The notes under the pieces were generated by a model. That model worked only from the letters and a program-made list of their open reading frames with translations. It had not been told where the DNA came from and did not search any database. Shown here one piece after another: positions 60,107 to 64,000 of a stretch of DNA of 64,000 nucleotides (within the stretch, counting starts at the first letter, position 1; each line of letters begins with the position of its first letter). The DNA comes from Paenibacillus sp. SC116 (GTDB taxonomy: Bacteria; Bacillota; Bacilli; Paenibacillales; Paenibacillaceae), in the NCBI RefSeq assembly GCF_024733555.1, contig NZ_JANIOF010000011.1, positions 1 through 64,000 on the forward strand. The letters are read 5' to 3'. A program made the translations under genes and the position numbers.

Positions 60107-60134
60107 AAGCGGACCTCTATGGGTCCGCTTTTAT
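60107..60134. terminator. Bidirectional terminator between mrp and gerD
   Basis: AAGCGGACC pairs over 9 bp with GGTCCGCTT around a six-base loop, followed by TTTATC on the + strand and a weaker T-rich run on the minus strand. The flanking genes converge. Confidence 0.82.
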
Positions 60135-60163
60135 CATGCTAAGGAAAAGTGGGGCCGTCCATA

Positions 60164-60856
60164 TTATTGGCCGCCTTTTTGACCTCCGCCTCCGCCGCTG
60201 TCAGAGCCGTCTCCACCACTTGAGCCACTGTCTTCTTTATCACTAACTTCACCTTCGCCGCCCTTTTCTTTCTTATTTTCTTTAGGTTGGAGTTCTTCCT
60301 TGACAGCTTTCGTCATCATTTCCATGATTTCTAGCTTAAATAAGGGACTATTCATTGCATCCTTCATTAAAGCCATTAGTTGTTTGCGATATTCAGGTGA
60401 CTTTGTTACTTCCAAATAAGCATTCATGAGATCGGGTGATTTTAAAATATCGCCAACAGCTTTTTGATAAGTGGGGTCTTTTATTAAATCCTTATGAATT
60501 TGCTTGTCCTCTTTGCTAATTGTTTTAGCGAACTCTCCAGCAAACTTGGGATCTTTCATAATCTTCTCAATTACCTTTTCGTAGTCAGGTGAGACGAGTG
60601 TATCTTTGACTGCGAGCCGAATTTGTTCCTCCTGCTGCGTGTTCAGTGCTTTCGTCTGTATGGAACTTCCACCACCAGATTGAGCAGATTCGATTGCCTT
60701 CTGTCCCTCTTCAGTTTTTAAAATATCTACAACCATCGACTTTAGTTCTTTATATTCCACTTTATTTCCTGATGATTGTGGCTCTTGGCTGCATGATGTA
60801 GCTACAAGCATAAGTACAATACAAGCTATACCAAGTCGAATAAATACGGATCGCAT
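60164..60856 (-). CDS. gerD: Spore germination lipoprotein GerD
   Basis: A 230-residue lipoprotein that clusters germinant receptors in the spore inner membrane. It has a signal peptide (MRSVFIRLGIACIVLMLVAT) and a lipobox-like ATSC with the lipidated Cys, then helical repeats (YEKVIEKIMKDPKFAGEFAK, TYQKAVGDILKSPDLMNAYL). The tail is low-complexity Gly/Ser/Asp-rich (about 25 residues). The ATG at 60856 is 8 bases after AAAGGAG; an in-frame start at 60874 lies before that site. The position between mrp and kbaA is as in Bacillus. Confidence 0.93.
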   Translation of the reverse strand: MRSVFIRLGIACIVLMLVATSCSQEPQSSGNKVEYKELKSMVVDILKTEEGQKAIESAQSGGGSSIQTKALNTQQEEQIRLAVKDTLVSPDYEKVIEKIMKDPKFAGEFAKTISKEDKQIHKDLIKDPTYQKAVGDILKSPDLMNAYLEVTKSPEYRKQLMALMKDAMNSPLFKLEIMEMMTKAVKEELQPKENKKEKGGEGEVSDKEDSGSSGGDGSDSGGGGGQKGGQ

Positions 60857-60914
60857 GGATAGGTCTCCTTTCAACGTGCTGTCAGTACGAATCGGTTACA
60901 GAAGCGCCTTTATG

Positions 60915-60944
60915 TAGTATGGGGAAAAAATTATGAATTATGTT
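60915..60944 (-). promoter_or_regulatory. Sigma-G-like promoter of gerD
   Basis: On the minus strand, CATACTA (60915-60921) is a perfect sigma-G -10. AACATA (60939-60944), 17 bases upstream, is a partial -35 (consensus about GHATR). It lies 59 bases before the gene, consistent with forespore expression of gerD. Confidence 0.62.
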
Positions 60945-61007
60945 CGATAACGATAGTTTTTTGCTGATAACGCTGGTAAAATATGAATATTGCGGAGGTG
61001 GAGCAAC

Positions 61008-61652
61008 TTGAACTTAAAAAAATGGTCTTACTTATTCTGGACGACGCTCTGTCTGGGTGGAGCAGTTATGTTGATAACAGGCTTGTCTATGCAGCTGTAT
61101 CAAAATGAACTGTCCAATCTCAGAGGTCCTGCAGATGTACTAATGAACATTTTCCAGCTTATTTTAAGTGGTTTTACAATTAGTGTTTTTGCGCAAATGG
61201 GCTTTTTTGCTTATTTGACGCTTAATTTGCTTGCAAATGGTATGTTTAGACGAGCGTGGCCGTATATACAAGTTGTTCTTACAGTCATCGTTTTATTGGA
61301 TGTCATGTTTTTACGGACTTTACTTGGACAAGAGCGGGATTTAATCCAAGATGTTGTACTAGGTTTAACCTTATTGGTGTTTTCTGTAGGAATTGGGATT
61401 GTAAAAATGAAAATAACAACGTCATCGGCATTGATTCCAACTTTGTTTTATATGATTGTTGGAACGACAATCGAAATGACGTTTGCATTGAACATGAGTC
61501 CAATTGCGACTTGGTTCTTGTTCATCCCTTTAGTAGCATGCAATGCTTATCAAATTCTTATCCTTTCACGTGTATTGGAGGGGAGAATAGGAAAGAACAA
61601 GACGAATTTACCCCAAGGAGCGGGATTCGCTACAAAAGTAGTAAAGAGCTGA
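61008..61652 (+). CDS. kbaA: KinB-signalling pathway activation protein KbaA
   Basis: A 214-residue membrane protein with about six hydrophobic segments, matching KbaA, which is needed for KinB to start the sporulation phosphorelay in B. subtilis. Recognisable parts: MNLKKWSYLFWTTLCLGGAV, SGFTISVFAQMGFFAYLTLN and YIQVVLTVIVLLDVMFL. The start is TTG at 61008, 6 bases after GGAGGTGG; an in-frame TTG at 60990 overlaps that site. KinB is not in the window. Convergent with pdaB. Confidence 0.9.
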   Translation: MNLKKWSYLFWTTLCLGGAVMLITGLSMQLYQNELSNLRGPADVLMNIFQLILSGFTISVFAQMGFFAYLTLNLLANGMFRRAWPYIQVVLTVIVLLDVMFLRTLLGQERDLIQDVVLGLTLLVFSVGIGIVKMKITTSSALIPTLFYMIVGTTIEMTFALNMSPIATWFLFIPLVACNAYQILILSRVLEGRIGKNKTNLPQGAGFATKVVKS

Positions 61653-61676
61653 CCGCTATCGGTCAGCTCTTTGTTA
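61643..61676. terminator. Terminator between kbaA and pdaB
   Basis: A 13-bp stem (AAAGAGCTGACCG with CGGTCAGCTCTTT) around CTAT, followed by TTTGTTATT. The kbaA stop codon lies inside the left arm. It probably serves both converging genes. Confidence 0.82.
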
Positions 61677-61691
61677 TTTGACGTTGGCAAC

Positions 61692-62507
61692 TTACGCTCC
61701 GGCGGCATCATGCACATGGGGTTGAGGTTGAATGGGTTGAATAGTAGTGTCCTGGATCGCTTTATTATTCAGCTCTGTTTGCTGGATAAGCTCGGATACC
61801 GTAACGAACTCATAACCTTTTGCTCTTAACTGATCAATGATGGCAGGAAGGGCAAGGTGAGTTTGTTTGCATGAGTCACTGGCATGAAGCAAAATAATAT
61901 CTCCGTTATGAGCACGATCAACGACACGCTTTACAATCGTATCTACGCCAGGATTTTTCCAATCTTGTGAATCTGTATCCCATTGAATGACTTTATAGTT
62001 CATTTGATTTGCTATTTTAAGTACGCGTTTATCGAAGTCGCCGTTAGGCATGCGAATGAGATTAGGCTGTTTACCGGTAAGCTCACTTAAAATAGTATGC
62101 GCCGTGCTAATTTGTTTTTTGATTTCTTCGTCGTTCAGACTGCTGTAATTCACATGCTTATGCCCATGGCTGCCTATCTCATAACCGGCATCAACCATTT
62201 TCCTGACAATCTCGGGATGGGTTTTGCTCCAAGGGGAAGATAAAAAGAATGTCGCCTTATCAAGTTTCTTTTCGGATAAAATATCGAGTATAGGTTGTGC
62301 TCGAGTTTCTCCCCAGCTAATATCAAATGTCAGTGCCACAACTTTCTTATCAGTAGGAACACTATAAATGGCTGAAGGACTGCCTTCGGAGAAGACTGTG
62401 ATGTTGTCACTCTCCACCACGACGACACCGGCTGCAAACAACGCGGCGACGATGATGAAGAAGATGCGCTTTACTTTTTTACCGCTAATTACATAAAAAC
62501 TGTTCAT
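61692..62507 (-). CDS. pdaB: Sporulation polysaccharide deacetylase PdaB
   Basis: A 271-residue protein with an N-terminal membrane anchor (KRIFFIIVAALFAAGVVVVE) and a NodB/CE4 domain. The first motif reads TFDISWG, so the second Asp of the usual TFDDG is missing; the HxxxH motif is SHGHKHVNYSS, and IRMPNGDFD replaces RPPYG. The same first motif is, from memory, typical of PdaB, which is needed to keep spores stable. The ATG at 62507 follows AGAGGAG by about 10 bases; longer readings cross that site. The last 35 residues are Gln/Pro-rich. Confidence 0.92.
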   Translation of the reverse strand: MNSFYVISGKKVKRIFFIIVAALFAAGVVVVESDNITVFSEGSPSAIYSVPTDKKVVALTFDISWGETRAQPILDILSEKKLDKATFFLSSPWSKTHPEIVRKMVDAGYEIGSHGHKHVNYSSLNDEEIKKQISTAHTILSELTGKQPNLIRMPNGDFDKRVLKIANQMNYKVIQWDTDSQDWKNPGVDTIVKRVVDRAHNGDIILLHASDSCKQTHLALPAIIDQLRAKGYEFVTVSELIQQTELNNKAIQDTTIQPIQPQPHVHDAAGA

Positions 62508-62567
62508 GCAGCGTGCGCTCCTCTCATATAACATGCTAAGATGCGTGAACCCAAATACTCGCATGGC

Positions 62568-62597
62568 TTGTCACGCTTGTTTAATACACTGTATGCT
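62568..62597 (+). promoter_or_regulatory. Possible promoter of the SpoIIM-type gene
   Basis: TTGTCA (62568-62573), an 18-base spacer and TATGCT (62592-62597). It overlaps the -10 of the divergent pdaB promoter. Confidence 0.4.
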
Positions 62598-62617
62598 TGA
62601 GTTATAGGTAGATATGA
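62588..62617 (-). promoter_or_regulatory. Sigma-E-like promoter of pdaB
   Basis: Minus strand: TCATATC (62611-62617), a 15-base spacer and CATACAGT (62588-62595). This matches KMATATT in 6 of 7 positions and CATACAHT in 7 of 8. Confidence 0.65.
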
Positions 62618-62679
62618 CAAACAATCATGCCCGTAGCGGGTGATTTTGTGAGATGAACAACAAGAAGGAGTGAATGGAT

Positions 62680-63297
62680 GTGTTAAGTTGGCGCTCGTTT
62701 GCACGAACGTTAGGCGAGATAAAAGGGTATATCTTATTTTCAGCCCTTCTATTCGTAGGAAGTATAATAGTGGGTTGGATGTGGACAGGATTTCATGAGT
62801 TTCTAGATAGCCAGATATCCCAACTTGGAGAAATTGCGAAATCATTACACCAATCTGCTAATCCGATTGTGACGTTGTTTATATTTATATTCTTCAATAA
62901 TGCTATCAAAGCTGTACTCGTTATGTTCTCTGGTATTGTGTTCGGAATTTTCCCACTATATTTACTAGTAGTGAACGGAATGGTATTGGGGTATTTATTC
63001 TTCGACATGCACCGTGAAGGATTGAACGTCTTCATGCAGTTTACTGTGGGTATATTGCCTCATGGCATATTAGAATTGCCGGCTATCATTATAGCTGCCG
63101 CTTTCGGTATACGATTTGGCATGTTGGCGATTCAGCGGATGACACGTCCTAAACGTGGTAGCGGGATGACGATCAAGGAATGGTTGAAGAAAACAGGAGC
63201 AGCTGCAGTGTGGATTACGATTATACTGCTTGTGGCTGCCTTGATCGAAAGTACAGTGACATTGTGGATTATGGAACTCTATCGTTCAAGCATGTAA
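62680..63297 (+). CDS. Stage II sporulation protein M-type membrane protein
   Basis: A 205-residue membrane protein of the SpoIIM/DUF95 family with about five hydrophobic segments. The family core is visible: IFIFFNNAIKAVLVMFSGIV, FGIFPLYLLVVNGMVLGYLF, and GILPHGILELPAIIIAAAFG. SpoIIM itself works with SpoIID and SpoIIP in engulfment, but paralogues of unknown role exist and those partners are not here, so the name is by family only. The GTG at 62680 is 9 bases after AAGGAG; an ATG at 62674 is only three bases away and less likely. Confidence 0.82.
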   Translation: MLSWRSFARTLGEIKGYILFSALLFVGSIIVGWMWTGFHEFLDSQISQLGEIAKSLHQSANPIVTLFIFIFFNNAIKAVLVMFSGIVFGIFPLYLLVVNGMVLGYLFFDMHREGLNVFMQFTVGILPHGILELPAIIIAAAFGIRFGMLAIQRMTRPKRGSGMTIKEWLKKTGAAAVWITIILLVAALIESTVTLWIMELYRSSM

Positions 63298-63380
63298 TAG
63301 AAATTGTTCAGTCTTAAGAAGAAAGTTAATTTTATTCAGATGTTTATGTGATAAAATGATGCGAATTTGTGCATAACAGT

Positions 63381-63445
63381 AAAGCGGTCCATCACTTGTC
63401 TAAGGTAACGCAATCCTTAGAAAGGGATTAGGGCCGCTTTTATTT
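63381..63445 (+). terminator. Terminator with nested alternative hairpins
   Basis: AAAGCGGTCC (63381-63390) pairs with GGGCCGCTTT (63431-63440), with TTATTT after it. Inside, CTAAGG/CCTTAG (63400-63420) and AATCC/GGATT (63412-63429) are mutually exclusive stems. It lies 84 bases after the SpoIIM-type gene. Confidence 0.65.
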
Positions 63446-63492
63446 CAACATAAGAGAGAAATTTTAGTTGTTGTTAGAGGAGGATAACGTCT

Positions 63493-63717
63493 GTGTTAGG
63501 ATTCTTATTCAACGAAAAGGAATGCAAGGAGCTAGGGTATATGCTTAGAAAGGAACTTGATGAAATGCTGCTTGATCTAAGCGACAACCGTCTAGATAAA
63601 GAAGTAAGAAGAGCTATTGCTAATAGATACAGAACGGTATTTAGGATGTACGCTCGCATAGCTACGCCTAAAGATTTATCCCGTTACGTAAGGAACCATC
63701 GTATTATTCCAATGTGA
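63493..63717 (+). CDS. Small conserved-looking hypothetical protein
   Basis: A 74-residue protein starting with GTG about 8-9 bases after a clear GAGGAGG site. It begins VLGFLFNEKECKELGYMLRK and is helical and highly charged, with an ELDEMLLDLSDNRLDKEVRR stretch and the ending YVRNHRIIPM. No membrane segment, Cys pair or catalytic motif is seen. It stands alone between a terminator and the rRNA promoters. I do not recognise its function; the regular charge pattern suggests a protein- or RNA-binding helix bundle. Confidence 0.75.
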   Translation: MLGFLFNEKECKELGYMLRKELDEMLLDLSDNRLDKEVRRAIANRYRTVFRMYARIATPKDLSRYVRNHRIIPM

Positions 63718-63765
63718 AGTAAACCCTTCTTTGTAGATTACCATAAAGTGGACTGTATCAAATGA

Positions 63766-63794
63766 TTGACGCGGGTTTGCATTTATGATAAATT
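63766..63794 (+). promoter_or_regulatory. First tandem promoter (rRNA operon P1, inferred)
   Basis: TTGACG (63766-63771), a 17-base spacer and TAAATT (63789-63794), 129 bases before a stronger second promoter. Confidence 0.6.
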
Positions 63795-63894
63795 ATTTTT
63801 TGTTCCCTTCTGAACGAGAACGTTTGAGAAGCGGACAAGTCATCAAGTTTCAAATAAGTCAAAAACAACTTTGAAAAACTTTTTAAAAAAGTTG

Positions 63895-63923
63895 TTGACA
63901 TAAAAGAAACGAAATGATATATT
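63895..63923 (+). promoter_or_regulatory. Second tandem promoter (rRNA operon P2, inferred)
   Basis: TTGACA (63895-63900), a 17-base spacer and TATATT (63918-63923). The bases after it (CGCTG/CAGCG stem near 63934-63951, then non-coding sequence to the window end) look like an rRNA leader. Tandem promoters and AT-rich upstream sequence are typical of Bacillales rRNA operons. The 16S gene itself is outside the window, so this is inference. Confidence 0.75.
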
Positions 63924-64000
63924 ATAAGAGTCGCCGCTGAGAAACACAGCGAACGACAGCGGAAGAAAACGAATCGTAAAGATGAGTGATCTGAGCGAAA

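Overview
The window is a stretch of core chromosome from a low-to-mid GC, endospore-forming Firmicute, most likely Paenibacillus or a close relative in Paenibacillaceae. Gene order follows the Bacillus subtilis origin-proximal region almost gene for gene (ctsR-mcsA-mcsB-clpC-radA-disA, ispD-ispF-gltX-cysE-cysS, sigH, rpoBC, str, S10-spc-alpha, cwlD-mrp-gerD-kbaA-pdaB). The differences are pssA between disA and yacL, a globin-coupled sensor between tuf and rpsJ, cysH-sat after rpsI, and no ECF transporter genes between rplQ and truA. Genus assignment is inference; order and products are read from the sequence. Every CDS in the main runs is on the + strand except three small minus-strand genes (9342-9737, gerD, pdaB).

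Layout. 1-136: 3' end of a 5S rRNA gene and its terminator. 137-784: AT-rich intergenic region with a cluster of DnaA boxes, then the ctsR promoter and CtsR operators. 785-8432: protein quality control (CtsR, McsA, McsB, ClpC) and DNA integrity (RadA, DisA). 8487-13866: phospholipid synthesis (PssA), a small minus-strand gene, a membrane PIN-TRAM protein, two MEP-pathway enzymes and GltX. 13892-18348: T-box-controlled cysES, then Mini-III, RlmB and Rae1. 18465-19207: sigH. 19430-31481: rpmG-secE-nusG-rplKA, rplJL with an L10 leader, a methyltransferase and rpoBC. 31614-36642: str operon (L7Ae-like protein, rpsL, rpsG, fusA, tuf). 36802-38136: heme-globin chemotaxis sensor. 38329-53921: one continuous S10-spc-alpha cluster including secY, adk, map, infA and rpoA. 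53948-55830: truA, rplM with a leader, rpsI. 55988-57978: sulfate assimilation (APS reductase, ATP sulfurylase). 58014-63717: sporulation and germination genes (cwlD, gerD, kbaA, pdaB, a SpoIIM-type membrane protein) with mrp and a 74-residue unknown. 63766-64000: tandem promoters that look like the start of a further rRNA operon.

How it works together. The window builds ribosomes and RNA polymerase, regulated at the RNA level by leaders upstream of rplJ, rplM and rpsJ, by a tRNA-sensing T-box and by many intergenic hairpins, and is flanked on both sides by rRNA operons. Around this core are stress proteolysis, c-di-AMP and DNA repair, Cys and sulfur supply, and late sporulation genes whose upstream regions carry sigma-E and sigma-G-like promoters. 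No mobile element, CRISPR array, tRNA gene or prophage is visible. No unknown multi-gene system was found. The observations most worth following are the DnaA-box cluster (197-622), the long inverted repeat reaching into the S10 promoter (38245-38348), strong non-terminator hairpins between core genes, and the small genes at 9342-9737 and 63493-63717.
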